Positions 38,071 to 54,155 of a stretch of 64,000 nt of DNA are shown piece after piece. Both the position numbers and the translations under genes were made by a program. The stretch is taken from contig NZ_JAGIOH010000001.1 of the NCBI RefSeq assembly GCF_017876625.1, forward strand, positions 868,001-932,000, written 5' to 3'. The stretch comes from Streptomyces syringium. GTDB lineage: Bacteria; Actinomycetota; Actinomycetes; Streptomycetales; Streptomycetaceae. Every line of letters begins with the position of its first letter. Position 1 is the stretch's first letter. The notes beneath the pieces were generated by a model. That model ran no database searches. It saw only the letters and a list, made by a program, of their open reading frames with translations, and was not told the origin of the DNA.

Positions 38071-40346
38071 TGACTCTGTCGCACGTGGGCCCCCCGACCT
38101 CGGGCCCCCCGGAGGCCCCCGCGGAACCGCGGTCCGAGGAGACCGCGGACACCCCGGACGCCCCGGAGATACACCGCCCCGTCAGCCAGGAGGCGCTGCC
38201 CGGCCGTCCGCACGGGCGGCGGACCCTGCTGCTCGTGTCCGCCTCGCTCGTCCTGGCCGTCCTCGTGACCGCCGCCCTCTCGCTGTCCATCGGCGCGGGC
38301 GAGGTCGGTCCCGGTGACGTCCTGAACTACCTCCTGGGGCGGAACGGCGCGCGCGACAGCTCCCGTCTCTCCCTCGTCGTGGGGGACCTGCGCATCCCCC
38401 GCACCCTGACCGCGCTGCTCGTCGGCGCGGCGCTCGGCACCGCCGGCTGTCTCCTCCAGGCCGTCACCCGCAATCCGCTCGCCGAGACCGGGCTGCTCGG
38501 AGTGAACGCCGGGGCCTCGCTCGGTGTCGTCTTCGGCATCACCTTCCTGGGCGCGCAGAACAGCTACAGCTATCTGCTGTGGGCCTTCGGCGGCGCCGTC
38601 CTCGCCAGCGCGCTCGTCCTGCTCATCGCCGGCAGCCGGGGCGGCGGGTCACCGATGCGGCTGGTCCTCGCCGGGTCCGCCCTGGGCGCCACGTTCGGCG
38701 GCGTCACCAGCGTGCTGATCGTCAACTCCGCCGAGACCTACGACCGGTTCCGCTTCTGGGTGCTGGGCTCGCTGGCCGGCGTCGAGGGCTTCGGCGAACT
38801 CGGCCGTCTCGTCCCCGTGCTGGCCGTCGGCTTCGTCGTGGCGCTGCTCGTCGCCCGCCCGCTGTCCGCCCTGGCGCTGGGCGACGACCTGGCCCGTGGC
38901 CTCGGCCACCGTCCCTCCGTCATCCGCGTCGTCGTCGCCCTGGCGGTCACCCTCCTCACCGCCTCGTCGGTGGCGCTCGTCGGCCCCATCTCCTTCCTGG
39001 GCCTGCTCGCCGGGTTCCTCGCACGGGCCGTCACCGGCCCCCGGCTCACGGCGCAGATCCTGCTCGCCGGGCTCATCGGCGCCGGTGTCCTGACCGGTGC
39101 CGACGTGCTGGCCCGGGTCGTCTCCCGGCCCTTCGAGGCTCCCGTCGCCGTGATCATCGCGCTCTTCGGCGCCCCCGTCCTCATCGCCATCGTCCGCTCC
39201 AAGCGGCTGGGCGCGATGGGCATGACGGACCCGGCCACCGCCGAGGGCGGGCAGCGCGCCGGGCGCGCCTCCCTCGCCCGGCGGCTGATCGAGCGGCTGC
39301 CGGAGCGGCACCGCAGCGAGAGCTTCGTCGTGCGCCGCGGGTCGCTGTCCGTGCTGGTGCCGCGCCGGGCGACGCTCGCCTCGCTGTTCCTGGCGGCCCT
39401 GCTGGTGGCGGCCGTGGTGCTCTCCGCGTACGCCGGACAGAGCGAGATGGGCATCGGCCGCACCTTCAACGCGGTCTTCGGCTCGGGCGACCGCTTCGAC
39501 GTGCTGCTGGTACAGAAGTTCCGGCTCGGCCGGATCATCGCCGGGCTCGCCGCCGGAGCCGCCCTCGGACTCGCCGGCCTGCTGACCCAGACCCTCGCCC
39601 GGAACCGGCTCGCCACCCCCGAGCTGCTCGGGGTCAACGACGGCGCCACGGCGGCCGTGCTGCTGTCGGTGACCTTCAGCGCCACCGGCACGTTCGGCGC
39701 CTGGTGGGCGGGGCCGCTCGGCGCGCTCGCCGCGGTACTCGTCGTCACCGCCGTCTCCGGCGGCCTCGGCCAGCGCGGCTACCGCGTCCTCGTCGTGGGT
39801 CTCGCCATGTCGGCGCTCGCCTCCGCCGTCACCCAGGTCGTGCTCTCCCGCCGTTCGCTGAACTCGGCCAGCTCGCTGTACGTGTGGACCTCCGGCAGCC
39901 TCAACGGCCGCGGCTACTCCGTCGCCGTCCCCGTGCTCATCGGCCTGGCCGTGCTGGTGCCGCTCGCCCTCGTCGTCGCCCGCCAGCTGAACGTGCTGCG
40001 CTTCGACGACTCCACCGCCTCGTCCCTCGGCGCGAACCCCGCCCGGGTGCGGATGATCTGTCTGCTCCTCGCGGTGGGCCTGGCCGGCCTGGCCGTCGGC
40101 ATCTGCGGGCCGGTCGGCTTCGTCGCCCTCGCCTCCCCGGTCATCGCCGGACGGCTCGCCGGGCCCCTGCGGGTGCCCGTGCTGGGATCGATGCTGACGG
40201 GCGCCGTGCTGATCGTCCTCGCCGACACGGTCGGCCGGATCATCTTCGACGGCACGGAGGTGCCGGTCGGCATCGTCACGACCGTTCTCGGCGGACCGTT
40301 CCTGCTGTGGGTGCTCCTGGGACGGTCGTCGGCCGCACGGGTGTAA
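38070..40346 (+). CDS. Fused FecCD/FhuB-type siderophore ABC permease
   Basis: A 758-residue permease in which two FecCD-family units are fused into one polypeptide (halves about 60-370 and about 420-755), like FhuB. Repeated landmarks are RIPRTLTALLVGAALGTAGCLLQAVTRNPLAETGLLGVNAGA and, in the second half, RLGRIIAGLAAGAALGLAG followed by QTLARNRLATPELLGVNDGA. Each half should span about ten helices. The roughly 45-residue N-terminus is a Pro/Glu-rich cytoplasmic extension. It is the membrane channel for the iron-siderophore system whose ATPase (53.2 kb) and binding lipoprotein (52.1 kb) are at the other end of the locus. It is the first gene of a rightward unit with the Fes-like esterase, under the iron box at 38,052. 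Confidence 0.92.
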   Translation: MTLSHVGPPTSGPPEAPAEPRSEETADTPDAPEIHRPVSQEALPGRPHGRRTLLLVSASLVLAVLVTAALSLSIGAGEVGPGDVLNYLLGRNGARDSSRLSLVVGDLRIPRTLTALLVGAALGTAGCLLQAVTRNPLAETGLLGVNAGASLGVVFGITFLGAQNSYSYLLWAFGGAVLASALVLLIAGSRGGGSPMRLVLAGSALGATFGGVTSVLIVNSAETYDRFRFWVLGSLAGVEGFGELGRLVPVLAVGFVVALLVARPLSALALGDDLARGLGHRPSVIRVVVALAVTLLTASSVALVGPISFLGLLAGFLARAVTGPRLTAQILLAGLIGAGVLTGADVLARVVSRPFEAPVAVIIALFGAPVLIAIVRSKRLGAMGMTDPATAEGGQRAGRASLARRLIERLPERHRSESFVVRRGSLSVLVPRRATLASLFLAALLVAAVVLSAYAGQSEMGIGRTFNAVFGSGDRFDVLLVQKFRLGRIIAGLAAGAALGLAGLLTQTLARNRLATPELLGVNDGATAAVLLSVTFSATGTFGAWWAGPLGALAAVLVVTAVSGGLGQRGYRVLVVGLAMSALASAVTQVVLSRRSLNSASSLYVWTSGSLNGRGYSVAVPVLIGLAVLVPLALVVARQLNVLRFDDSTASSLGANPARVRMICLLLAVGLAGLAVGICGPVGFVALASPVIAGRLAGPLRVPVLGSMLTGAVLIVLADTVGRIIFDGTEVPVGIVTTVLGGPFLLWVLLGRSSAARV

Positions 40347-40387
40347 CGCCTTGGGCGGCCCCTTCCCCCACCCCGCCCCAGAAATCC

Positions 40388-40426
40388 AGCCCGGCCGGCG
40401 TTTGAGGCCACCGCGCGCAGCGCGGT
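40388..40426. repeat. Intergenic composite repeat, copy 2
   Basis: A 22-nt box (40,388-40,409; AGCCCGGCCGGCG then TTTGAGG) immediately followed by a hairpin with 7-nt arms ACCGCGC/GCGCGGT around GCA (40,410-40,426). It lies between the permease and the esterase gene. The stem sequence differs from copies 1 and 3 but pairs fully. Confidence 0.55.
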
Positions 40427-40472
40427 CCGCGGTATGGGGCGCAGCCCCCACCTGCCATCGCAAAGGAAGCTC

Positions 40473-41702
40473 ATGGAAATGAAGAGCCCGGTACTCAGCG
40501 AACTGGCCGCGGCCGTAGAGGCCGGCAAGCCCGACGCCGTCGAGACGTTCTGGGCCCGGGCGGCGGCCACCGGCACACCGCTCGTCGAGGCCGACGCCAC
40601 CGACCCCGCGTACCGGCTCGTCACCTTCCTCTGGCGGGACGACCCGCGGGAGCCGGCGTCCGACGTCCTTGCGCTGCTGCACACCGTCACCGACAAGGAC
40701 CGGCACGCGCACGACCTCACCCCGCATCTGATGGAGAAGGTGCCCGGCACGGACGTGTGGGCGATCAGCCACCGGCTGCGCGCCGACCACCGGGCCTCGT
40801 ACCAGTTCTCCGTGGCGCGCGGCCCCCGCGAGGAGGCCCTGCGCACGGACCGCCGGTCGTGGCTGCGGGTCCTGGACACGGCCGTGCCCGACCCGTTGAA
40901 CACCGCGCCGCCGCTGCCGGCCCGCGACGGGCGCCACCCGTCGTCCGTCATGGAGCTGCCCGACGCCCCCGCCCAGCCCTGGGCCCACCCCCGGGACGGG
41001 GTGGCGCGCGGCGAGCGCGTGGAGGCCGAGGTGGACGGCCGAAGGGTGAGCGTGCACCTGCCGGCCGGTCACCGTACCGACGGCGGACCGTACGCCGTGG
41101 CGGTGCTGCTGGACGGTGAGATGTGGGGGCCGGTGCTGGACTTCGGCGACGCCCTGGACAGCCTCCTCGCGGAGGGCCGGATCCCGCCGACGGTCACCCT
41201 GCTGGTGGACACCATGGGGCGGGACCGGCGCATGGCCGATCTCAGCTGCAGCGAGGAGTTCGTGGACTGGCTCGCCGAGGTGCTGCTGCCGTGGGCCACG
41301 CGGGAGTACGGGGCGACGGCGGACCCGGCGCGTACGGTCGTGGCGGGGCAGAGCGCGGGCGGGCTGACGGCCGCGTTCGCCGCGTTCCGCAGGCCGGAGC
41401 GGTTCGGGAACGTGCTGTCCCAGTCGGGTTCCTTCTGGTGGCCGGACGGGACCGAGTTCGACAGCGGCAGCGAGTGGCTGACCCGGCAGTTCGCGGTGAC
41501 CGAGCGCACCGCGGTCCGGTTCCGTCTGGAGGTGGGCCTCCAGGAATGGATGCTCCTCCCCCAGAACCGCCACCTGCGTGACGTGCTCCAGGCACGCGGC
41601 TACGAGGTGTCGTACGAGGAGTTCAACGGCGGCCACGACTACGCCTGCTGGCGCGGCGGCCTCGCCGCCGGACTCGCCGGGCTGCTGGCCGACCGGGACT
41701 GA
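40473..41702 (+). CDS. Fes-like enterochelin/siderophore esterase
   Basis: A 409-residue cytoplasmic hydrolase of the enterochelin-esterase (Fes) family. The N-terminal domain (about 1-160) resembles the Fes N-terminal cap, with VTFLWRDD and AISHRLRADHRASYQF. The C-terminal catalytic alpha/beta domain has VLLDGEMWG, LLVDTMGRDRR, and the nucleophile elbow GQSAGG (S294), followed by LSQSGSFWW and NGGHDYACW (catalytic His). It would cleave the trimeric (oligo-ester) siderophore scaffold after uptake, releasing iron. ATG 40473 is preceded by AAAGGAAGC; an upstream ATG at 40,434 is less well spaced. It is downstream of the permease with repeat copy 2 between. Confidence 0.9.
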   Translation: MEMKSPVLSELAAAVEAGKPDAVETFWARAAATGTPLVEADATDPAYRLVTFLWRDDPREPASDVLALLHTVTDKDRHAHDLTPHLMEKVPGTDVWAISHRLRADHRASYQFSVARGPREEALRTDRRSWLRVLDTAVPDPLNTAPPLPARDGRHPSSVMELPDAPAQPWAHPRDGVARGERVEAEVDGRRVSVHLPAGHRTDGGPYAVAVLLDGEMWGPVLDFGDALDSLLAEGRIPPTVTLLVDTMGRDRRMADLSCSEEFVDWLAEVLLPWATREYGATADPARTVVAGQSAGGLTAAFAAFRRPERFGNVLSQSGSFWWPDGTEFDSGSEWLTRQFAVTERTAVRFRLEVGLQEWMLLPQNRHLRDVLQARGYEVSYEEFNGGHDYACWRGGLAAGLAGLLADRD

Positions 41703-41752
41703 CCGGCTCTGACCGGCTCTGGCCGGGCCGCGAGCCCCTCGGACACATGAAA

Positions 41753-41786
41753 CGGCCCGGGACCGACGACTGTCGGTCCCGGGCCG
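41753..41786. terminator. Bidirectional terminator hairpin
   Basis: Perfect 15-nt arms (CGGCCCGGGACCGAC and its complement) around the loop GACT, between the convergent esterase and MFS genes. Confidence 0.8.
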
Positions 41787-41804
41787 AGGCGTGTACCGAG
41801 CCCG

Positions 41805-43235
41805 TCAGGCCGCCGCCTGCGCGCCTTCCTCCGGCCGCGCCGTCGGCTCGTCGTCGAAGGGCGGCGGCGCGGGGGCGTCCTTGGGCAGGCGCAGCGCGAA
41901 CAGCGTGCCGAGGGCGACCAGTCCCGCGGTCGTGAGGATCGCCGCCCGGTACGGGCCCGGGGCGGCGTCGTGCGTGCCCGAGCCGCCGGCCGCGCCGATC
42001 ACCGCGGCGGTGGCCGCGATGCCCAGCGCCCCGCCGAGGGTGCGCACGATGGTGAACAGCCCCATCGCCTGTCCCATGGCCGGGGGCGCGATGTCCGCGA
42101 ACCCGGCGATCTGGACGGTGAGTACGGCCGTGCCCAGCACCAGGCCGACACAGAACATCAGCACCCGCACCGCCCAGGCGTTCTCCGCCACGCCCGGCAC
42201 CGCCAGTGCCGCGAAGACCGCCGTGGCGAGGACCAGCGCGGGGGCGGCGAGCAGCCGGGGGCCGAGCTTCGGCAGCAGTCGGTCGACGGCCTGGGAGGCC
42301 AGCATCAGGCCCAGCGCCTCGGGGAAGACGCTGAGTCCCGCGTCCAGGGCGGAGGCCCCGAGGGCCGCCTGGTAGAGCAGCGGGAAGGCGAAGAGGACGC
42401 CCATCAGACCGGCCGAGGTGACCAGGGCGAGGACGGTGGCGGACCCGAAGACCTTGTCGCCGAGGAGCTTCAGGTCCAGCAGCGGCGTCGCGGCCCTGAG
42501 CAGGTGCGCGCACGCCGCGACGAGGAGGGCGAGGCCGAGCAGCGCGCTCACCGCGATGGCCGGTGAGGTCCAGCCGTGCGAGGGGCCGAAGCCCAGCGCG
42601 TAGGTGAGCAGCCCGAGCGCGGGGGTGGCCAGCAGGAAGCCCCGGCGGTCGAAGCCGCCCTCGGTGCCCTCCACGTGCTCGCGCACGCCGAGGACGCCGA
42701 GCAGTACGGCGGCGGCGCCGATCGGCACGTTCACGAAGAACAGCCAGTGCCAGGAGAGGTGCTCGGTGAGGAAGCCGCCGAGCGGGGGCCCGAGGGCGGG
42801 CATCAGGGCCGTCGGCACGATCAGTACCTTCGACAGCTTCATCCGCTCGTGCGGCGGGAAGGCGCGGAAGAGCAGCGTCATGCCGACCGGGGTGAGCAGC
42901 CCGCCCGCCAACCCCTGGACGACGCGGGCGAGGACCAGGGTGGGCAGGTCCTGGGCGAGCCCGCAGGCCGCGGAGGCCGCGGTGAAGACGGCGAGCGAGC
43001 CGAGGAAGACGCGCTTGGTGCCGTAGCGGTCGCCGAGCCAGCCCGCGACGGGCAGGGCCACGGCGAGGGCCACCAGGAAGGCGATCTCCACGGTGTTGGC
43101 CGCCGACACGGGCTCGCCGAAGTCCCGGGCGATGGTCAGCAGCGCCGGGTTGACGATGGTGGAGTCGAGACCGTTCATGCACATCGCCGCCGTGTACACG
43201 ATCACGACGGCGAGGCGCGGGGAGAGCCGGCTCAC
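41805..43235 (-). CDS. MFS exporter (DHA2/EmrB-like), probable siderophore efflux
   Basis: A 476-residue major facilitator protein with about 14 transmembrane helices, of the DHA2/EmrB drug-efflux type. Motif A appears as [13 protein letters not shown] and motif C-like residues as [21 protein letters not shown] 43235 overlaps the MbtH stop by 4 nt, so the gene is the third of the siderophore operon (NRPS-MbtH-MFS). The start is chosen from that overlap and from the first helix beginning at [14 protein letters not shown]. It is the natural exporter for the siderophore made by the upstream synthetase. Substrate is inferred from context. Confidence 0.9.
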   Translation of the reverse strand: MSRLSPRLAVVIVYTAAMCMNGLDSTIVNPALLTIARDFGEPVSAANTVEIAFLVALAVALPVAGWLGDRYGTKRVFLGSLAVFTAASAACGLAQDLPTLVLARVVQGLAGGLLTPVGMTLLFRAFPPHERMKLSKVLIVPTALMPALGPPLGGFLTEHLSWHWLFFVNVPIGAAAVLLGVLGVREHVEGTEGGFDRRGFLLATPALGLLTYALGFGPSHGWTSPAIAVSALLGLALLVAACAHLLRAATPLLDLKLLGDKVFGSATVLALVTSAGLMGVLFAFPLLYQAALGASALDAGLSVFPEALGLMLASQAVDRLLPKLGPRLLAAPALVLATAVFAALAVPGVAENAWAVRVLMFCVGLVLGTAVLTVQIAGFADIAPPAMGQAMGLFTIVRTLGGALGIAATAAVIGAAGGSGTHDAAPGPYRAAILTTAGLVALGTLFALRLPKDAPAPPPFDDEPTARPEEGAQAAA

Positions 43236-43432
43236 CGGGCCGCCGGGGCCAGGTCGGTCCAGTGCTCGGTGATCCAGTCGAGGGCGTCCTGCCGGACGCA
43301 CGGCCCGTGGGCGGTGGTCCAGCCCTCCGGCACGGCGGCGAAGCCCGGCCAGAGGCTGTGCTGCCCCTCGGCGTTGACGAGGACGAAGAAGTCTCCGTCG
43401 CCGTCGAAGGGGTTGGCGGGTGCGTCGCTCAT
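43232..43432 (-). CDS. MbtH-like protein (siderophore operon)
   Basis: A 66-residue MbtH-family protein with [23 protein letters not shown] and the later [12 protein letters not shown]; the final DxRP of the family signature is degraded to DLAP. It would activate the two adenylation domains of the adjacent NRPS. ATG 43432 lies 4 nt after the NRPS stop and the 3' end overlaps the MFS start by 4 nt. It is distinct from the MbtH at 2.6 kb. Confidence 0.93.
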   Translation of the reverse strand: MSDAPANPFDGDGDFFVLVNAEGQHSLWPGFAAVPEGWTTAHGPCVRQDALDWITEHWTDLAPAAR

Positions 43433-43436
43433 GGGG

Positions 43437-50675
<7,239 letters not shown>

Positions 50676-50736
50676 GACGTGGGGACTCCCGATATCTGGC
50701 TTCGTTCCGGGCACGCCGCGTATACCCCGGCGTGTC

Positions 50737-50756
50737 AGCTTAGGTAAGCCTAAGCT
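50737..50756. promoter_or_regulatory. Iron box (DmdR/IdeR-type) between NRPS and M20 genes
   Basis: AGCTTAGGTAAGCCTAAGCT has perfect 8-nt arms AGCTTAGG/CCTAAGCT around TAAG. It lies 62 nt upstream of the NRPS start and 88 nt upstream of the M20 start, so it can control both divergent transcription units. Confidence 0.75.
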
Positions 50757-50843
50757 ATTTTTTGATCCCTTGTGAGTGTGACCCCCCGCTCACGCGGAAG
50801 GGACGAACAGCCGGCGCGTCAGCCGGCCGGACAGGAGCTGGAC

Positions 50844-51977
50844 ATGACCGCGGGCCAAGGCCTCAAGACCGCCGTACAGGAGCGTGTCCTCGCGCACCGC
50901 GAGAGCCTGCTGGCGCTCAGCCGCCGCATCCACGCGCACCCCGAGACGGCCTTCACCGAGCACCGAGCCGCCGCCTGGTGCGCCGAACTCCTGCGGGAGC
51001 ACGGCTTCGACGTCACGGCCCCGGCGTACGGCCTCGACACCGCCTTCTCCGCGACCTTCGGCTCCGGCCCCGTCACCGTGGCCGTCGCCTGCGAGTACGA
51101 CGCCCTGCCGGGCCTCGGGCACGCCTGCGGTCACAATCTGATCGCCGCGGCGGGACTCGGCGCCGCCCTCGGCCTCGCCCCGTTCGCCGACGAACTCGGG
51201 CTGACCGTACGGGTCCTGGGCACCCCCGCCGAGGAGCGCGGGGCGGGCAAGGCACTGCTGCTGGAAGCCGGCGCGTTCGACGGGGTGGACGCCGCGATGA
51301 TGGTGCACCCCTGCCCGTTCGACGTGGCCGAGTTCCGCTCGTTCGCGCTCGGCACCCTCTCCGTCGCGTACACCGGGAAGGCCGCGCACCCCAGCCTCAA
51401 CCCGCACGAGGGCCGCAACGCCGCCGACGCCCTCACCGTCGCCCAGGTCGCCCTCGGGCTGCTGCGCCAGCAACTGCCGCCGCACTGGAAGGTGCACGGC
51501 GTGACGACGGCCGCGGGCACCGCGCCGAACGCGATTCCCGACCGGGCGACCGCCGAGTACGAGATCCGCGCCTCGGCCGCCGAGGACCTGCGGGAGCTGC
51601 GCGAGCGGGTCGAGGCGTGCTTCCGGGCCGGTGCGCTCGCCACCGGGTGCGAGGTGGAGCTGACCCGACCCGAGCCCGACTACCTGGACTTCCGCACCGA
51701 CGCGGAGCTGATCGCGCTGTGGCGCGACAACGCCCGTGCGCTGGGCCGCCCCGAGCCGCAGCAGCGGGACGCGTTCGCCTGCACGGACATGGGCAACGTC
51801 TCGCACGTCGTCCCCTCGATCCATCCGGTGCTCGACATCACCGGCGGCTCCTGCGGGCCGCACGAGGCGGAGTTCGTGGCGGCGGCGGTGTCACCGATGG
51901 GCGAACGGGCGCTGCTCGACGGGGCGATCGGCATGGCCTGGACCGCGGCGGACTTCGCGACGGCGCGCCGGGCGTAG
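50844..51977 (+). CDS. M20-family amidohydrolase/peptidase, iron-box regulated
   Basis: A 377-residue zinc hydrolase of the M20 (AbgB/aminoacylase-like, M20D) family. Metal-binding motifs are VACEYDALPGLGHACGHN (the H and D ligands), TPAEERG (catalytic/ligand glutamates) and VHPCPFD. The later insertion domain carries GKAAHPSLNPHEGRN. ATG 50844 has ACAGGAG upstream; GTG 50772 would add 24 residues. Family members cleave amide bonds of N-acyl amino acids and p-aminobenzoyl-glutamate. It shares the divergent iron box with the NRPS gene, so it should act on the siderophore or a precursor, for example the dihydroxybenzoyl-amide bond. That function is inferred; no such enzyme is required in the known griseobactin route. 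Confidence 0.87.
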   Translation: MTAGQGLKTAVQERVLAHRESLLALSRRIHAHPETAFTEHRAAAWCAELLREHGFDVTAPAYGLDTAFSATFGSGPVTVAVACEYDALPGLGHACGHNLIAAAGLGAALGLAPFADELGLTVRVLGTPAEERGAGKALLLEAGAFDGVDAAMMVHPCPFDVAEFRSFALGTLSVAYTGKAAHPSLNPHEGRNAADALTVAQVALGLLRQQLPPHWKVHGVTTAAGTAPNAIPDRATAEYEIRASAAEDLRELRERVEACFRAGALATGCEVELTRPEPDYLDFRTDAELIALWRDNARALGRPEPQQRDAFACTDMGNVSHVVPSIHPVLDITGGSCGPHEAEFVAAAVSPMGERALLDGAIGMAWTAADFATARRA

Positions 51978-51999
51978 CGGCGGGCTCCTGGAACGGCAC

Positions 52000-52049
52000 G
52001 GTCCTCGAGCGCCGGACAGGCTGCCAAGCCTGTCCGGCGCTCGAGGACC
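52000..52049. terminator. Very strong convergent terminator hairpin
   Basis: Perfect 23-nt arms (52,000-52,022 and 52,027-52,049) around the loop GCCA, between the convergent M20 and binding-protein genes. Its right arm is the 22-nt box of repeat copy 3 plus one base. Confidence 0.85.
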
Positions 52050-52071
52050 GGGGTCCGGGGCGGAGCCCCGG
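52027..52071. repeat. Intergenic composite repeat, copy 3
   Basis: The 22-nt box (52,027-52,048; AGCCTGTCCGGCG then CTCGAGGAC) is followed, after a 6-nt spacer, by a hairpin with 7-nt arms CCGGGGC/GCCCCGG around GGA (52,055-52,071), ending exactly where the binding-protein stop codon begins. Here the box is also mirrored upstream to form the large terminator. Confidence 0.55.
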
Positions 52072-53073
52072 TTACTTCTTCAGCGCCTTGACGATGTCGT
52101 CGATGACGACCTGGCTGGCCAGCGGGCCACCACGGGTGGACCAGACCGAGCCGTTCACCGTCACGGCGTGGTCCTTCTTCACCGCGTTCAGGTCCTTGTA
52201 CGCGGGCTTGCTCTGCACGTCCTTCAGCGCCTTCTCACCGTCGGAGGTGAGGGTCGACAGGAAGAGCCAGTCGCCGTCGATCTCGTTGATCTTCTCCAGG
52301 CTCAGCGCCGGGGTGTGGGCGTTGCCGTCCTTGTCCTGGGCCTTGGGGCGCTTGAGGCCCATGTCCAGGGCGACACCGCTCGCGAACTGCTTCTTCTCCA
52401 TCCAGCTCGGGCCGTCCGGGTTCCAGCGGACGATGCTGACCTCGGCGCCCTTGTTGTCGCCCAGCTCGCCGCCGGCCTTCTTGGCCTTGGCCTCGTAGTC
52501 GGCGATGACCTTGTTGGCCTTGTCCATGCTGTTGAGCGCGTTGCCGATACCCCGGAAGGACAGCTTCCAGTCGTCGGCGGGGGCCATGGTGACCAGCGTG
52601 GCCGGGGTGATCTCGCGGAGCTGCTTGAGCACCTGCTCGTCCTGCATGTCACCGGCCAGGATGAGGTCGGGCTTGGCCGCGATGACCTTGTCCATCACCG
52701 GCTGGAGCAGGTTGCCGACGACCTTGATGTCCTTGACCTTGTCCTCGAGGTAGGCCGGCGGCTTGCTCAGGCCCTGCCCGTTGGTGATACCGACCGGCTT
52801 GAGGCCGAGCGCGAGCACCGCGTCGAGGTCCTCCTGGGTGAGCGTCACGATCCGCTTGGGCTGGGCCGGGACCTTGACGAGCTTGCCGGTCGCGTCCTTG
52901 ATCTCACGCGTCTGACCGCCCCCGGCGCCCTGCGACGCCGACTCCGAACCCTTGTCGTCCGAGCCGTTGTCGGAGCCGCAGCCGGTCACCAGCAACGCGG
53001 CCGCCCCCACAGCGGCGAGAACCTGAGCCGCGCGGCGCGAAGCGGGCAGAAGAGGGCGGTGGGTCGAGGTCAT
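52072..53073 (-). CDS. Iron-siderophore ABC transporter binding lipoprotein
   Basis: A 333-residue substrate-binding lipoprotein of the FecB/FhuD/BtuF class. A signal peptide ends in the lipobox VTGC (C32), followed by a Ser/Gly/Asp-rich linker. The fold begins KDATGKLVKVPAQPKRIVTLT and includes LALGLKPVGITNGQ and a C-terminal helix ending KALKK. It would bind ferric siderophore outside the membrane and pass it to the fused FecCD permease. It is divergent from the ABC ATPase gene across the iron box at 53,175. ATG 53073 was used because it starts the signal peptide. The ligand is expected to be the locally made catechol siderophore. Confidence 0.92.
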   Translation of the reverse strand: MTSTHRPLLPASRRAAQVLAAVGAAALLVTGCGSDNGSDDKGSESASQGAGGGQTREIKDATGKLVKVPAQPKRIVTLTQEDLDAVLALGLKPVGITNGQGLSKPPAYLEDKVKDIKVVGNLLQPVMDKVIAAKPDLILAGDMQDEQVLKQLREITPATLVTMAPADDWKLSFRGIGNALNSMDKANKVIADYEAKAKKAGGELGDNKGAEVSIVRWNPDGPSWMEKKQFASGVALDMGLKRPKAQDKDGNAHTPALSLEKINEIDGDWLFLSTLTSDGEKALKDVQSKPAYKDLNAVKKDHAVTVNGSVWSTRGGPLASQVVIDDIVKALKK

Positions 53074-53174
53074 CGAGTGCTCCGGGCGTCAAAAGGGGAA
53101 AGGAACAGGCGGAAAACAGAAAAGGGAACAGCGTTCCTCGTGGGATATCACCCCCACGTGGGACCTATGAGTCA

Positions 53175-53193
53175 TTAGGTTAGCCTTACCTTA
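53175..53193. promoter_or_regulatory. Iron box (DmdR/IdeR-type) between binding-protein and ATPase genes
   Basis: TTAGGTTAGCCTTACCTTA matches the 19-nt consensus closely and lies 102 nt from the binding-protein start and 27 nt from the ATPase start, so it can repress both divergent genes. Confidence 0.78.
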
Positions 53194-53219
53194 AGGCCCT
53201 TCCGCCGGGAGGGTCCACC

Positions 53220-54065
53220 TTGCGGCAAACGTCTTGGAAAGGCCTGCCACCTGTGGAGCTCCGCGTCGAACAGCTCACCGCCGGCTACCCCGGCCACCGC
53301 GCCGTGGCGGGCGTCGACCTGACCATCCCTTCGGGTCAGGTCGCCGCGATCGTCGGCCCCAACGGCTGCGGCAAGTCGACCCTGTTGCGCTGCGTCGCCC
53401 GGTTGCACCAGCCCGAGTCGGGCCGTGTCCACGCGGGCGACGCCGACATCTGGGAGCTGAAGCAGCGCCAGGCGGCCCACCGCATCGCCCTGCTCCCCCA
53501 GTCCCCGCTGGCCCCCGAGGCGGTGACGGTGGCCGGGCTCGTGCGCTACGGGCGCCACCCGCACCAGGGCCTCTTCCGCCAGTGGTCCCGCGACGACGAG
53601 CGGGCCGTGCACGAGGCCCTGCTCGCCACGGGGGTGTCCGCTCTCGGTGACCGCCGCCTCGACCAGCTCTCCGGCGGCCAGCGCCAGCGCTGCTGGCTGG
53701 CGATGGTCCTGGCGCAGGAGACTCCGATCGTGCTCCTCGACGAGCCGACCAGCGCGCTCGACATCGGCCATGCGGTGGAGGTGCTCGACCTCGTGAAGCA
53801 GGTGGCCACCGCGGGCCGGACCGTCGTCATGGTCCTGCACGACCTGGCGAGCGCCGCGCGTTACGCGGACACCGTCATCGCCATGAAGGACGGCACCGTC
53901 GTCGCCCAGGGCCCGCCCCGCGACGTGGTGGACGCGGCCCTGGTGCGCGAGTTGTACGGCATCGAGGCCGACATCCTCCAGGCACCGGGGGACGGCTCCC
54001 CCGTGGTGGTGCCCGCCACCCGCACGCCGGCCGAAGCCGGCGTGCGGGGTTCCGTCACGGCCTGA
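53220..54065 (+). CDS. Siderophore ABC transporter ATPase (FepC/FhuC type)
   Basis: A 281-residue ABC ATPase: Walker A GPNGCGKST, signature LSGGQRQRC, Walker B IVLLDEPT and the switch histidine in VLHDLAS, as in FepC/FhuC/FecE. The TTG 53220 start is supported by GGGAGGG six nt upstream; GTG 53253, with GAAAGG upstream, would give 270 residues and is nearly as likely. It powers the fused FecCD permease 13 kb away, which lacks its own ATPase gene. A perfect 13-nt-stem hairpin lies inside the last codons (54,019-54,048). It is divergent from the binding lipoprotein under the same iron box. Confidence 0.92.
   Translation: MRQTSWKGLPPVELRVEQLTAGYPGHRAVAGVDLTIPSGQVAAIVGPNGCGKSTLLRCVARLHQPESGRVHAGDADIWELKQRQAAHRIALLPQSPLAPEAVTVAGLVRYGRHPHQGLFRQWSRDDERAVHEALLATGVSALGDRRLDQLSGGQRQRCWLAMVLAQETPIVLLDEPTSALDIGHAVEVLDLVKQVATAGRTVVMVLHDLASAARYADTVIAMKDGTVVAQGPPRDVVDAALVRELYGIEADILQAPGDGSPVVVPATRTPAEAGVRGSVTA
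54019..54048. terminator. Hairpin inside the 3' end of the ATPase gene
   Basis: Perfect 13-nt arms CCCGCACGCCGGC/GCCGGCGTGCGGG around the loop CGAA, wholly within the coding sequence and ending 17 nt before its stop. It encodes part of the Ala/Gly/Val-rich C-terminal tail and could act as a terminator or stability element. Confidence 0.55.
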
Positions 54066-54155
54066 GCCCCACGGCCCGACCGGCGGCCTGCCCCACCGGG
54101 CCCGGCCCGGCCGCGCCCTGACGCGGGAGCACCCGGCCCGGCCCGGCGAACCGGC

